NCBI GenBank assembly: GCA_021613375.1
Contig: CM038709.1
Location: 34,119,915-34,183,914 of the forward strand
Length of the DNA stretch: 64,000 bases
From: Megaleporinus macrocephalus
Lineage: Eukaryota > Chordata > Actinopteri > Characiformes > Anostomidae
Reading direction: 5' to 3'
The position numbers and the translations under genes were made by a program. Below, piece by piece: positions 12,430 through 24,185 of this stretch (the first letter of the stretch is position 1; every line of letters starts with the position of its first letter). The notes beneath the pieces are model-generated. The model had not been told where the DNA came from, ran no database searches, and saw nothing but the letters and a program-made list of their open reading frames with translations.

Positions 12430-15400
12430 TGATAGCATCAATAGTATATGCAGATATACTCTTTAATGGCCTAGGAAAACGACTTAGTCCAACATAGAAA
12501 CCTAGCTTTCAGTTTAAAATTTAAAGCTAAAATTCAAAACACAGGCTTTATTGAGTAGTAATGGAAAAACAGTATGGCTCCTATCCAATTACCTACCAGG
12601 GACAGCCCTGCTTAGCTCTTATAAGACCTATGAGACCTTTGCCACACAGACCCAATGGCTTATGCAGGCTTCAAATATAGACTATTTAAATTATCCAGTC
12701 ACTCTATAATCATAGCATCACATAGTTTCAGTTATGAGCACAAGGGCTGGCAGAGCCTACATCAAGTCCAAATATTCCCATAGATGTCCTTAGCTGAAGC
12801 TAAACTGATAACCAGTATAGTTCTCTTAAGTTAGTTCAGTATTATATATAATGCAGTACATGTAGACTTGCACATTAATGCCTTAAGGAAAATTAGCTAA
12901 TAATGTGTTTAAAGATATTTCTTTAGTTAAAAAGCTTAAAATTTTCGTCATTCGTCATATGACACAATCTCTCAGCCAGCCACTAACAAAATGAGCCCTG
13001 TTTAGCTTCTTATTTCAATGAAGCCTATAAGACCTTTGCCAATAGCTTCTGGTGGTGCCCAATATGTCTATTCAGTCACTACTCAATAAATCCAAAATAT
13101 AAATGTTTTTAAAAATGTAATTTTTTATAAATTCATTAATCTTCATCCCATACACTTTCAACTCCCAATAGCACTACCCATTGTCTGTTGCCCTTCCCAA
13201 ATGAGATCTGCCCAGAGGTTCCCATAGATGTCTATACGTTACTAGCTAGCAGCTAAAGTTCTGTGAAATTTGTTTAGCAGAATATATAACCCAGTACATG
13301 TAGGCTTCCTTATTAATGCCTTAGGTAGCTTAGGTTGACAGATATTTCGTCCCATTTCGTACAATTGGCTTCAAACTTAAGTGCATGTGTCAGTGCCTTT
13401 TAATCACAAAGCTGGCTAAGCCTCACATTGCTTTGTTTTATTTGTTCCCATATTTCTATACATTACATGAACCAAATCTGATAAACAGTATATTTTTTTG
13501 TAGAGTTAGCACATGCGGACTTGCTCATTAATCCTTTAAGAAACTGCTTAGACTAACAGTGAAAGCTAGCTTTGAGTGTTTTTAAAGGTAAAGCTTTGAC
13601 TAAAAAAGTTTTAAAGCATACAGCATGCCCCCCTGGCCAGTCACTGTCCAGGGAATGCATTACATCACTCTATTATGTCTCAATAGTTACATGCTTCCAT
13701 TCTAAATTCTAATATCTTCTTTCCATAGAGGTAGGTTTAAAATTTGATTTCACCTTCAAATGTCAGTTGCTTTTGAGCAGAGGAGCTGGCTAAGCCTCAC
13801 ATTGCTTTGTTTTCTAAATGGGGCAAAACCAAGGGTTCCTGTAGAGTTCTATACATTAGCTAAAGCCAGTAAACTTCTTTTAAAGCAATTCAGTCTAACA
13901 TATAGCCCAGCACATGCAGGGGTAATGTAAATGACGCTACCTGAAACCCATGTCAGTGTTACTCAATAAAAATAGGTATTTTACAGGTCCCCTTATGTGG
14001 TGATGTCGCAACCTAGCACATACATACTTCCTCATTAATGCCTTCAGAAAGCTTTTTGTGCATTTAAAGGTAAAGATTTGGTTAAATGTTTTAAAGTTTT
14101 ACTTGTATGGGACCATACTCCATCCTGTCACAGAGCAAGGAAGGCCCTGTGCAGCTTTCCATACCAATCAAGCAAATGGCCCTTCTAACCCATATAGCCA
14201 TAAGCTAGTGCTCGTATGCAGTATAGACAACCTGAAGTATGTCATCAATCTAGAATGAATAAATAGATCATGATTTACTTTCTAATTTTTTAATGTTCTT
14301 CCCATACACCTAGATTCAAAACTTCCTAGAGCTGTTTCCTATTAAACACAAGAGATGCATAAGCTTAAAATTGTTTTGTTTCATAAATTAGACAAAAGAA
14401 AGGGTTCCTGTAGATTTTTATATGTTAGCTAAAGCCAAGCTGATAGCCAGTACATTTTTTTTAAAAGTAATTCAGTTTTACATATAAGCCAGCACATGCA
14501 GACTTCATCACTAAGGACTTAAGAAATTAGCTTAGACCCACTATGAAAGCTAGATTTCAGAGTAATCAAAGGTAAAGTTTTTTTTAAAGCTTTACAGCTT
14601 TGGTCATACAGCATGGTCCACCACCCACTCAACAAAAAGGGAAGGCCCTGCTTAGCATCTCAGACCAATCGAGCCAATGACTCCTCTAACACATACAGCT
14701 GCTGCTGGCCAGCAATATAAGCCATTTGATGTAACCTATCACTCTAGAATGACTCAGTGCATTCTGGTTCAATTTCTATGTCTTTTTAAATCTTCTTCCC
14801 ATACAGTTAGGTTCAAAACCTGATAGCATTGCCTGGTATTCGTTTCTTTTCAACACAAGAGATGGATGAGCCTCACATAACTTTGTTTCCTAAATAAGGC
14901 AAGCCAAGTGTCCACATGTTTTACTACATAAGAGCTAAAATCAAGCTGCTATCCAGAACTGTTCTTTTGATGTAGTTCAGTAGAACATAAATAAGCACAT
15001 GCAAATTCCTCATTATTGCCTTAAGAAATTTGCTTAAGCTTGGAGTTAATGCTATCTCTCATTGTATTAAAAAAGTAAATGTTTGGTTGAAAATTTTAAA
15101 AGCTTTGGTTACACAGCATGTTCTCCTATCCAGCCACTGTCTAGAGAGCATCCTGGTCAGCTTCTCATGCTAATCAGGCCAACAGCTCCTCTAAAAGGAG
15201 CTCCTTTGCTAAAGCCTAGCTGATAGACAGTATAGTTCTTTTAAAGTAATTCAGTATAACATGCAAGACTGCACATACAGAGTTGTTCATTAAAACTTTT
15301 TTTAGCTGGCCATTACATTACATTAATTTGTTTTTCTAAAGTTGTTGGCAATATAGACAATTCAAAACAGTCCATCACTATTATGACTTAATAGTTACAC

Positions 15401-15590
15401 GCTTCCATTCTAAATTTTAACATGTTCTTGTTGATAGGAACTTGATAGGAACTCATGGGTTTCCATAGATTTCCCTACTTTCGTTAATGCCAAGCTGATA
15501 ACCAGTATAGATATATACAGTATTTAGTGATTCAGCTGAACATATAACCCAGCACACACAGACTTTCTAATAAATACATTGTAAAAAATG
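12430..15590 (+). repeat. Array of degenerate ~0.4-0.5-kb tandem repeats
   Basis: A set of landmarks recurs in fixed order: AGCACATGCAGACTTCCTCA, TTAATGCCTTAAG, AAAGGTAAAG, CAGTCACTGTCCAGGGA, AGCTTCTCATACCAAT, CCTCACATTGCTTTGTTT, and a CATAGAT/TACATTAGCTAAAGCC block. The AGCACATG landmark or a close variant occurs near 12440, 12855, 13292, 13511, 13910, 14015, 14491, 14992, 15270 and 15551. Full units are therefore about 400-500 bases, with partial units between. Units are strongly diverged and hold no conserved open frame. Confidence 0.75.
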
Positions 15591-15868
15591 TTTTTGGACT
15601 CGGTAAATACATTACAAATTAATTGTATAACATTTACATAAATTAATCCAGTCTTGAACTGCATTGGGTAGTTTTCGGTAAAATCCACAGTTGCTTAATT
15701 TGTGGCTGTAATAAACATATTTCAGAAAAGCATTTAAATGTTTCTAAACAAAATGCACATTAAAAAAATCTACCACCAGCAAAGTTTTATAAATGCTACC
15801 CAATTATGTGACCATCAATGCCTTGAATATCAATAAAGTATCTATCACTATTTATCTACAATGTTAAA

Positions 15869-16290
15869 AAAAAGGGAACACAAACAACATAATATAACCC
15901 CAAGTAAATCAAACTTCTGTGAAATCAAACTGTCCACTTAGGAAGCAACACTGATAGACAATCAATTTCACATGCTGTTGTGCAAATAGAATAGACAACA
16001 GGTGGAAATGATTGGCAATTAGTAAAAAAAAAAAACACTCAATAAAGGAGTGGTTCTGCAGGTGGGGAACACAGACCACTTCTCAGTACCTATGCTTTCT
16101 GGCTGATGTTTTGGACAATTTTAAATGTTGGTGGGGCTTTCACACTCATGGTAGCATGAGATAAACTCTACAACCCACACCGGTTTGGCAGTGGGTCAGT
16201 AATGGTGTGGAGTGGCATTTCTTTGGAGAGCCGCACAGCCCTCCATGTGCTCGCCAGAGGTAGCCTGACTGCCATTAGGTACCAAGAAGT
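15869..16290 (+). mobile_element. Internally deleted Tc1-like element
   Basis: The left part is the familiar 5' non-coding region of a fish Tc1 element (AGGAAGCAACACTGAT, AATAAAGGAGTGGTTCTGCA, TTCTGGCTGATGTTTTGG). It jumps straight to a late transposase segment encoding HRFGSGSVMVW and SRTALHVLARGSLTAIRY. The first half of the transposase and everything downstream are missing, so it cannot encode a transposase. Confidence 0.85.
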
Positions 16291-17799
16291 ATTCAATGAA
16301 AATATTTCATTTATTCAGATCTAGGATGCATACTATTTTGCCTCTTAATTGGTAAAAGCATATTTACTGATTACAATACTGTTATCACTTCAGTTCAAAT
16401 TGTCAGAGTGCAGGGTGTTTCAGAATGTAAGGTGCATTACTTAGAGATGTTAATTAAAGTCCTAATGGGAAAATCTGTTCGCTCGGTGGTCATCTTTGCA
16501 GCGCCACTAAGCACTTATTTTTTGACAAAAGACTTGGGGTGAGATCAAAATTGTCTAAACAATACTCTAAACAAGAGGTAAAATTTCTGTTTTAAAAACA
16601 TACTTTAAAGGAGGCTAAAATCTGCCAAAAAGCCTAATCAATACATCCGAGCGTTCGGCTAAAAAAAATGCACAGAAGGCATGATTACTCAGCTTATTCT
16701 GGCTACTGTGCTTATGCTGATCTCTGCATCGAGAAGAGCTTTCCCTCTAATATGCCAACACACCTCCCCTCGTGGTGTAACCAGCTAGCTGATCACCTCT
16801 TTGTGCTGAAGGTTGGGACTTTATCAATAACCTGCAAGGTGATTGGTTTTTTTGTTGAATTGCAGGGCTTCTCCGTAATTAGACAATGTGTTGTGTGTTA
16901 CGAGAACTCCTACTCATATTTCAACTGATAAGAAGCATTACAGGACTTTGTGTGCCCAAATGACTATTCATACAACATAGTAACTCTTAGGTGCTAATGA
17001 TTCTTAATCGGATGATGTGATATCTTGGGGGAAAGAATCAATTCCCATTCTGTTTCTTAAAATACTAATATTGTCTATACTAACCGTTCTTTTTATCAAA
17101 TGTAAATTCAGAATAAAACATTAGACAAGCTAAGAATGAGTTACACTTTGGGGTTGTCTGTCCAAACTTGAGACATGACTCTATTTATTTTTTCCCCCAG
17201 TTTTGTCACATGCACAGGCACTAACGAAAGACTTGTGCTGGAAACTTGTGGATTTGTAAGGTATGTTTTTTGTTGTTCTCGAATCTATGTAGCTTAGGTG
17301 AAAACTAATAGATGAACTCTCAGCAGAGCACATCACATTGATCTGAATAATTGTTGGTCCCCACATACATATAGTGCATAGTAAAAATATAATATGAAAC
17401 AGAAACAGTCTAGAATATGATTTTGTTTATATTTTTCAGGCACAAATGAAAAACAAACTTGTGAGTGTGTAAGGTATAGTCTTAAAACAAGAAGTAATTA
17501 TCAACTAATATGAAGAACTGCAGATCAGAAGAAAGTCAGTAATCATGGAATGATTTCAACCTCAAGGAAACATTTGTCCAAGACAAAGATTTTGGAAACT
17601 TTTTTGGAAATTGTTTTCATCATGACCACTACTTCAGATGTGAAGGACAAGGTTGCAGTAAACTTGTCCAAATAGAATCTATGGTTATTCTTAACTTGAC
17701 CACTGTTGATGAATCAAAGGTAGACATTTCTTCTGTGCAGTCTGATCGGTCCATTACTCCAGTTTCTGGGATCATTACGGGACTCAGTTCTGCCTCCTG

Positions 17800-19785
17800 C
17801 AACATGCTGTTCTGATCCTTGGCCAGCTAAATTCAAAATACCAAAGTTGTCCCATGATATGGAAATGATTCTTCAAGAAACCAATAAAGCGTATCATGAC
17901 TTTTCCAAAATCCAAGTGTCAAATCAGATATTAAGCAGGATCTTGCAGATGCAAATTTCTACTACACAGCCACAAGTCTCCAAATACTGCAAATACTAGA
18001 AGCTCTTCTTGAAACACTTAGAAAAGTGTCCTGCCCCGAGACTGATGTAAATGTAAGCGTGAGGGAAGCAAAAGAGGGCAGAGGTAAACTACCTTCCTGT
18101 TCTCCAGTAAGAGAGATTGGAGAATGTCTAGAGAAGGAATGATTTGATTAACTCTCTGAAGTAAAGAAAAAAGTAATGAGAAGCTCTGAAAAATGTCCAA
18201 TGTCCAAGACTTTCTCAAGTTTCTCAAGTAGACTTGAAGTAGTCAGCTCCAGCCCAGCTGTGCAGGATGTCAAGGAGAGGTGGCCTACTTTATTTAGTGA
18301 GGCTCAGGTAAGAGTGTTTGTTTATAAGCTCTGTCAAGGAAGTAATGGTTTTATCTCAGTATATTTTTGCAGTATGTCTCAAATAGTCCAGCAGGTTGTT
18401 TCTGAGAAATTGGAGTGGCGCACCAAATTGCCAGTTCAGTAGAAACACCTTTATACCTATAGTAATTGGCCATTTTAGTTGCAATATCTACATTCCTGCT
18501 GCACAAAGATAATTGTAGATACATAAATGCACCACATACACATCAATATGCTACTACCATGTCAGGGTCAGTGCCATGTGTCAGAATGGTTAGTTATTTA
18601 TCTGATCAGCTGTGTTTCTGTGTTAGGCTTTTATTTTATAGACGGTGTAGAGGAGGACTGATGTTCACACGACTGCACCCACAGACGTGCTAGCCTAAAT
18701 AGGATCTAGATCCAAATGCATACAGATATGTAGATCGTTACAGAGATCAGAAACACATATATTGTGACTGGGGCAGATCAGACCAAAGTCTAAACCTACA
18801 CACAACTATATGTACCCACATTTGCTCCTGGGCTAAAAAAACAGAAAAAAAGAATGAATGGTATGAATAGGTGGCCATCCTTTGTAGTTCCATACACATT
18901 TGTGAAAAACTGAATTGTGTATTGGAAAATTAGTTTTATGTTGACTTTAATTCAATAGATAAAGGAGATATCCAGAAGAATAACAACCAATCGTCTGGAG
19001 GAAACATTTATGGGTAAACTTGATGGTTACACCGCATGGCTGCTTAAACATATAGAGCCAAAGAAGGGGCGGCCAGAACTAAGATATAATCAATACTGGA
19101 TGCTATGAATCAGAAAAGTTTTTATAACACTGATAGTTCACAAGATGGTCTATTTATGTGTAATATTTTGCAGTGTTGTTGTACTTCTTAGAAGTCTTTT
19201 CTAACAGTCTCATGGTATTGAGAGAAAGCGAGACATAGTAATCCAAAGCCTCATAGAGTACCTTCGGGAAAGCAAATAGAGGCTTTTCCAAAACTGCCAG
19301 GTATGTCTTTAAGGATTGCTTTGCTTAATCTTCAATTTTCCAGCCCTGGTCATGGAGCCCTTTACTTTGGTTAAAAACCATTCAATTTTTAAAGCATGAG
19401 GTAAAGGTATATGGTTATATTCATAAATAATGTAATGTACGGTACACTTTTTATATGAACAATTCACTTTTTTTATTTTGTGTGTTATCATCAACAAGGA
19501 GAATGACATAGAAGGCCAAGTCCAGTATGTTACGAAGATCCTTGTTGTGCATGGTGCTCCTGAGATCTGTCTGATGTTGTTATTGTTATTGAGGGTAATG
19601 AAGAACTAATGAAATGTGGCAGCAGAACAAAAGCTTGTGGGTTGATCATGGGACTGATTTATACCTTGAATCTTGTTTACCCAGCAAAGTTATGGAACAC
19701 ATTTGAGGTATTTCTGAAAATATTTTTTTGAGCTTGATTGAATAAAGCTGCTTAAAAAAGTCCAAACACTGAAAGCCAAGTTGCT
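17800..19785 (+). pseudogene. Relic of a fish SAMD3-like multigene family member
   Basis: Segments in order resemble a fish-expanded family usually labelled 'sterile alpha motif domain-containing 3-like'. They are WPAKFKIPKLSHDMEMILQE from 17817, VQDVKERWPTLFSEAQ ending at a clean donor at 18308 (CAG|GTAAGAG), an exon from 18959 encoding RRITTNRLEE, IERKRDIVIQSLIEYL near 19217, MGLIYTLNLVYPAKLWNTFE near 19655, and a terminal KVQTLKAKLLG near 19760. Stops interrupt the frame (for example after the first segment, near 17997), so this is a decayed copy. Spliced introns argue against a retrocopy. The family's biochemical function is not established. Confidence 0.55.
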
Positions 19786-20169
19786 AGGATGAAGGTCACG
19801 AAGTAGCTTGGCTTCAGACTTTAAAGAGGTCCTGAAAGAAAATGTCCTCTGTTATTTAGATTGTATCCACTAAAGCCTAGATATTTTGTAAAAAAAGAAT
19901 GTGATAATTCATCGGACTCTCCTAAAGCTGTAATTTTTGTGTGCATTTTATTTTTATTTATTTTAATTTTAGTCTATATAGTCTTGTAAAAATGTACTTT
20001 TAATATTTATTTAAATATTTCTTCTCTGGGTTATTGAATCCTCTAAATAACTTTTATTGCTATGCCCTGTTTTCAAACATGCATTTGCTGCTTTTTAGTT
20101 AATAGGCTGTTACATTTGTACTTTATTTTGTGAAATTGAGAAAATATTTCGTGTAGTAACACAGTCTCC

Positions 20170-20475
20170 CATATTTCTGTTGACCAGCGACCATTTGAAG
20201 CATTCCATCACTCTATCATAACTCTATTAGAGTTGATAGCACCACCCAGTGTCCATTTTAAGCACAAGAGCTGGCTGAGCCTCACATTGATTTGCTTCAT
20301 AAATTAGTGTAATTTCATAATTCAAGGGTAATCCAGCAGGGTGTCTCATTCAGTCATTGTCCAGGGACAGCCCTTCTTAGCTTTTTATATAAGTAATGCA
20401 TATGAGACCTCTATCCCACAGGCTGCTCGTAGCCTCCATTATAGACCATTTGAAGTATCCCCTCCCCTCTTAGGA
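20170..20475 (+). repeat. Isolated copy of the 12.4-15.6 kb repeat unit
   Basis: It carries the same landmarks as the large array: GACCATTTGAAG, CCATCACTCTA, AAGCACAAGAGCTGGCTGAG, CCTCACATTG, CATTGTCCAGGGACAGCCCT and TATGAGACCTCTAT. It lies about 4.6 kb beyond the array, on the other side of the SAMD3-like relic. Confidence 0.7.
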
Positions 20476-20549
20476 TCAGTGCTAAAAGAAGCCAAGCAGG
20501 GCTTTTACTGTTCAGGGGAGGATGAGACAAGAAAAAAACTCTGAATTTT

Positions 20550-21235
20550 ATGTCTGATGAATTAAGTAAAGTAGTTAAACAGCTACAGGTCTTGATGGAG
20601 AAAGTTAAACAGTTTAAGGTCTTAGTTATGAAAAAAATCATTTACAAACTAGAAAGAAGAATTGATTACCTGAAACAGTACACAAGGATGAAAGACTTAT
20701 TAATAACCCCTACAAGAAAGAAGTTTATTCAAGTGTGCCATTGGTTATTAAGCTTAATAAGAAGTAAGTATGCTTTCAGTTTACTTTTTATGCACTTCTC
20801 AGTGATATAGGGTTAAGTATATAGGAAAGGCTAAGAATATTTGGCTTTTACTGGTACTTAATCCACCCTTAATCTAGCGATATACTTAAGAAAAGTGTAC
20901 GTACGCCTCCTTACTTATGGCATCCAGTACAATATTTGTTTAGAAATTTTGATTTATAAAGATTGATCAAGAATACAAAGTCAATGATGTTGAATTGGAT
21001 GGTTATGAGCTTTTTACAGTTAATAGGAACAATAGAATAGGTGGAGGAGTTGCTCTGTATGTTGATACATGTCTAAAATGCAGTATGGTCAAAAATATGC
21101 CAAATATATATTTAAATGTATAACTACAGAAATCAATATAAGACAATATAAAAATATAGATTAGCTGTGTATATAGAACACCAGGAACTTGTATTGATAC
21201 ATTCAATGATACATTAGCTGCACTGTAAAAAAAAA
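20550..21235 (+). mobile_element. Decayed LINE: ORF1-like and endonuclease fragments
   Basis: The first part encodes a Lys-rich, coiled-coil-like segment (LERRIDYLKQYTRMKDLLI) of the kind found in non-LTR ORF1 proteins. The part from about 20960 encodes DGYELFTVNRNN, GGGVALYVDTCL and CVYRTPGTCIDTFND, the pattern of an APE-type endonuclease domain in fish LINEs. Stops and an AT-rich insertion break the frame, and no reverse transcriptase follows. Confidence 0.6.
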
Positions 21236-21375
21236 AAAGGTAAAATGTCCAGTTACCATAAAATTACAGTACAATACTACACATAATTTAACAACAAATC
21301 ATTGTAAAATTACAGCTTTTCTCTGTTTATATTCTTTGTAATTTTACAGCCAAATTTGAGTAAAATTGCGAATTT
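21222..21375. repeat. MITE-like sequence with TAAAATTACA motifs
   Basis: CACTGTAAAAAA is followed by repeated TAAAATTACAG words and their complement TGTAATTTTACAG, giving a self-complementary stretch typical of short fish inverted-repeat elements. Ends were not resolved. Confidence 0.35.
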
Positions 21376-22212
21376 TCATTGTTAGAACACATAGCTAGAA
21401 CGTAATAAAATAAAGGTAATCTGTCAATAAATATTCCTAACTTATACATTTACAGTGGATAACAGTTAAATGTTGATTGATCATCCAACAAACTGTGGTC
21501 ATTTTGTTCTTTAAATTCCAGTTTTTACTCAGGAATCAATATGCTTACTTACATGAACACTTTGCAGTTACCTTTTATTTCAGCACATAAAAGAACTTAC
21601 ATGAATACACTCATTAACAAAAACAGTAAAAGCTCAGCAATAATACATACTTTCAATCTCAACGATTATGACAACTGAACCGACTATAAAAAAAAACACA
21701 ACAGCAAATGGAAAGCAAATGGATTGCTACTAGCTATATGAAATGGTCACATCAAATATCTTGTGACATAACTGTTCGTTATCACTGTGCACTTGTTGTG
21801 TTCAGTCCCAGTTCACTCCCCGTTAGCTGTCACTACATAACAGTTTATCATTAACTCTAAAAAAGATGTCAGTCGTATTAGGAGGCATCCATAGAGAAGA
21901 AAATTCAGTAACTCCAGGCTTTGAACAGTGGGCAGTTTCTCTCAAACTAATCTTAGGCCTCATTAAACCAGTGCCCACCGCCTCGTCTGTGAAAAGAGAA
22001 AATCAAATGATTATCTGTTTTAACCTGCAACCTGTATACAGTAATCTTGTGCACTTTTTAAATCAATTTATAATGCTTATCATTGTAAGGTAAAATGCAA
22101 ATGCAAAACAAGAACAAAAAAGAGCAAAACCTGAATTCATGATAACCCCAGATAGCAGATAGTTGTGCCAAATAGACCTCAGGAGTAGAGGAATGTAAAA
22201 CAAGGTTAAATC

Positions 22213-22385
22213 TTCGACATGCAACTTCGATGGGTCTCGGCCAACACATGCAACACATGCACCTTCGTTGGGTCTCGCCCCACACATGCAACACATGCTA
22301 CTTCGTTGGGTCTGGGCCCACACATGCAACCATCGTTGGGTCTCGGCCCAGACATGCAACCATCGTTGGGTCTCGGCCCACACGT
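22213..22385 (+). repeat. GC-rich minisatellite with 38- and ~27-base units
   Basis: The core GTTGGGTCTCGGCCCACACA recurs five times. The first repeats are about 38 bases apart with an extra ACATGCACC or ACATGCTAC segment. The later repeats are about 27 bases apart and end in ATGCAACCATC. The unit is GC-rich in AT-rich surroundings. Open frames on both strands across it are consequences of the repeat. Confidence 0.85.
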
Positions 22386-23030
22386 TTTAACCACCACCAG
22401 TAGTTTGTGAGAATAAACTTCATACTTTGTGTTTTGACAGCACCAGTTGAGCATCCAGGATGCATTGAGCATCGGGTCTTTCATAAAACACATAAGCTGA
22501 GATGGCCATTGAGCTTGAAATTAAAGATTTGTGCGTCTTATGTAACTGCTGTATAATCAGCAACATCTATGAGAAAGGAGTGTCCAGATGTGAAGCCACG
22601 TTTCTTCGCTACAATAGCCAGTTAGGTAAACAATTATTTGTAATGTGTAATTTTTATTTAATTGAGGTCAACTATTTAAAATGATAACATTCCAGTATGG
22701 AAAAACTATAGCTAACAACACCATTATGGCATAACACTTGAAAAGCACTGGCTATCAGCTCAAGATTTAGTTATGCTACAATTAATTAACTGCCAATTAT
22801 TTGTGGTTAATATAAACTTATTGCTTTTAATTGCTCAGTTTTTAGCTAACACTACCTAAAACAGGTGCTGGTTGTTAAACTGAGGCAATATTTCCTGGTT
22901 CAATCCATTAAATGATGTTGAAAGTTTATACAGTTAGAGCATAAAATGAGCTTGTTGTATGGCTGGGCGATATGGAAAAAAATATCATGATAATATATCG
23001 ATAAATCAAATCACTATTTTCTTTTTACTT

Positions 23031-23300
23031 TACACGGTGGTGTAGTGGCTAGCACTGTCGCCTCAGAGCAAGATAATCCGGGTTCGATCCCGGTCTGGGA
23101 CGTTCTGTGTGGAGTTTGCATGTTCTCCCTGTGCTTGAGTGGGTTCCCTCCCACATGTCCAAAGACTGTCCAAAGGTTAATTGGTCACTCTAAATTGTCC
23201 GTAGGTTTGAGTGCGTGAGTGAATGTTGGCCATGTGATGAACTGGCGAACTGTCCATGGTGTACCAGTCCTTCACCTGATGACGCTGGGATTGCCCACAG
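23031..23300 (+). mobile_element. tRNA-derived SINE
   Basis: The head has RNA polymerase III promoter boxes: A-box-like TGTAGTGGCTAGC from 23041 and B-box GGTTCGATCCC at 23081-23091. The body is the well-known fish SINE sequence (GTGTGGAGTTTGCATGTTCT, TCCAAAGACTG, TTAATTGGTCACTCTAAATT). It is degraded and sits inside the GGGCGATA hAT element, so it inserted later. Confidence 0.8.
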
Positions 23301-23305
23301 ACACT

Positions 23306-23512
23306 GTGTTAAGCAGGCTGTTGCTGGCCCTTTAAGCTCGGGCTGAGGAAAGGAATCTGTTTATGTTCACTCATAGCGGTGAGTTGACTCTCTGTCGGCT
23401 CTTATGGAGAGTTGGTTTGGCGATTCTGTTTTTAGTAGAAAATAAAGTTTTCCTTCCTGGATTTTTGGTTATAAAGTCAACTTTGCCTCAGCATTCTCAC
23501 TCGAACTCCTAC
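23306..23512 (+). mobile_element. Possible solo-LTR-like segment
   Basis: The segment runs from TGTGTTAAGC to TCCTACA, has AATAAA about 60 bases before its end, and reads like the 3' half of a retroelement LTR. No five-base target duplication was seen, so the boundaries are uncertain; it could instead be the tail of the adjacent SINE-containing unit. Confidence 0.3.
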
Positions 23513-23872
23513 AATATCTATATTTATCTTTATTGATTACGAAATTACATCGATTAGCATAACGTGCGTCGATGCATCGCAAAGATGGCCGCGCCCACTG
23601 AAAGCATGGATTTATCTGGAGTGCAAGCTGCAGCTACAAACAATCGCTCGCGTGCATCTAAAGTTGTAGGAGTATTTCACACAGAAACACAACAGTGTGG
23701 TGCTCTGTCAGCTCTGCACAACATAACAGTACAGCCGCTATAAACGAGCACTTGAAGCACAAATACCCCGTAGCGCTTTGTCAATACAGTAGCAAAACAG
23801 CACCTGTTTACTAGTTTTTCTTATTTTTGATTATTTTAATATTATTAATACATGTAACATGTTTCTTTCAGT

Positions 23873-23905
23873 AGTAGTAGTAGTACTAGTAGTAGTAGTA
23901 GTAGT
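23873..23905 (+). repeat. (GTA)n microsatellite
   Basis: About ten AGT/GTA triplets with one interruption, inside the GGGCGATA hAT element. Confidence 0.85.
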
Positions 23906-24185
23906 TTCTTTCAGACACCTGCAGTAACCAGATTACTAGCACGTGGGTTAAGCTGACGCTATGCCTACACTCTCTGTGTGATTCAACCAAACAAGAAATG
24001 GCTGGAACTGTAGTTCAGCCATCTGATTGGTTTGGAGGTGGCGCTATTCTCAGTCTCATTGTGTTGTCTTTCAAAACATAGACGGAACTTAATTCTATCG
24101 ACTTTCTATCAACTACGTCTTATATTTCTATCGAGGAAACATTATTTCGCGATAATTATCGCTATCGTTTTATCGCCCAGCACTA

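Larger units (their letters stand above)
22959..24185. mobile_element. hAT-type element with BED-finger remnant, carrying nested insertions
   Basis: Both ends read GCTGGGCGATA in inverted orientation (left from about 22961, right ending at 24183), next to palindromic ATCG-rich subterminal sequence. The flanking eight bases match only partly. Between them, from ATG at 23585, is a frame starting MAAPTESMDLSGVQ. A shifted frame further on gives AINEHLKHKYP, the His-X3-His end of a BED zinc finger such as hAT transposases carry. The rest of the transposase is missing. A SINE and an LTR-like segment are inserted inside. Confidence 0.6.

Noticed and set aside
22213..22385. CRISPR-like appearance of regularly spaced repeats
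   Set aside because: Repeats are contiguous with no unique spacers and the context is a vertebrate genome; it is a minisatellite.
23031..23105. tRNA gene suggested by A and B boxes
   Set aside because: The cloverleaf is not maintained and the sequence continues into a standard SINE body, so it is a SINE head.
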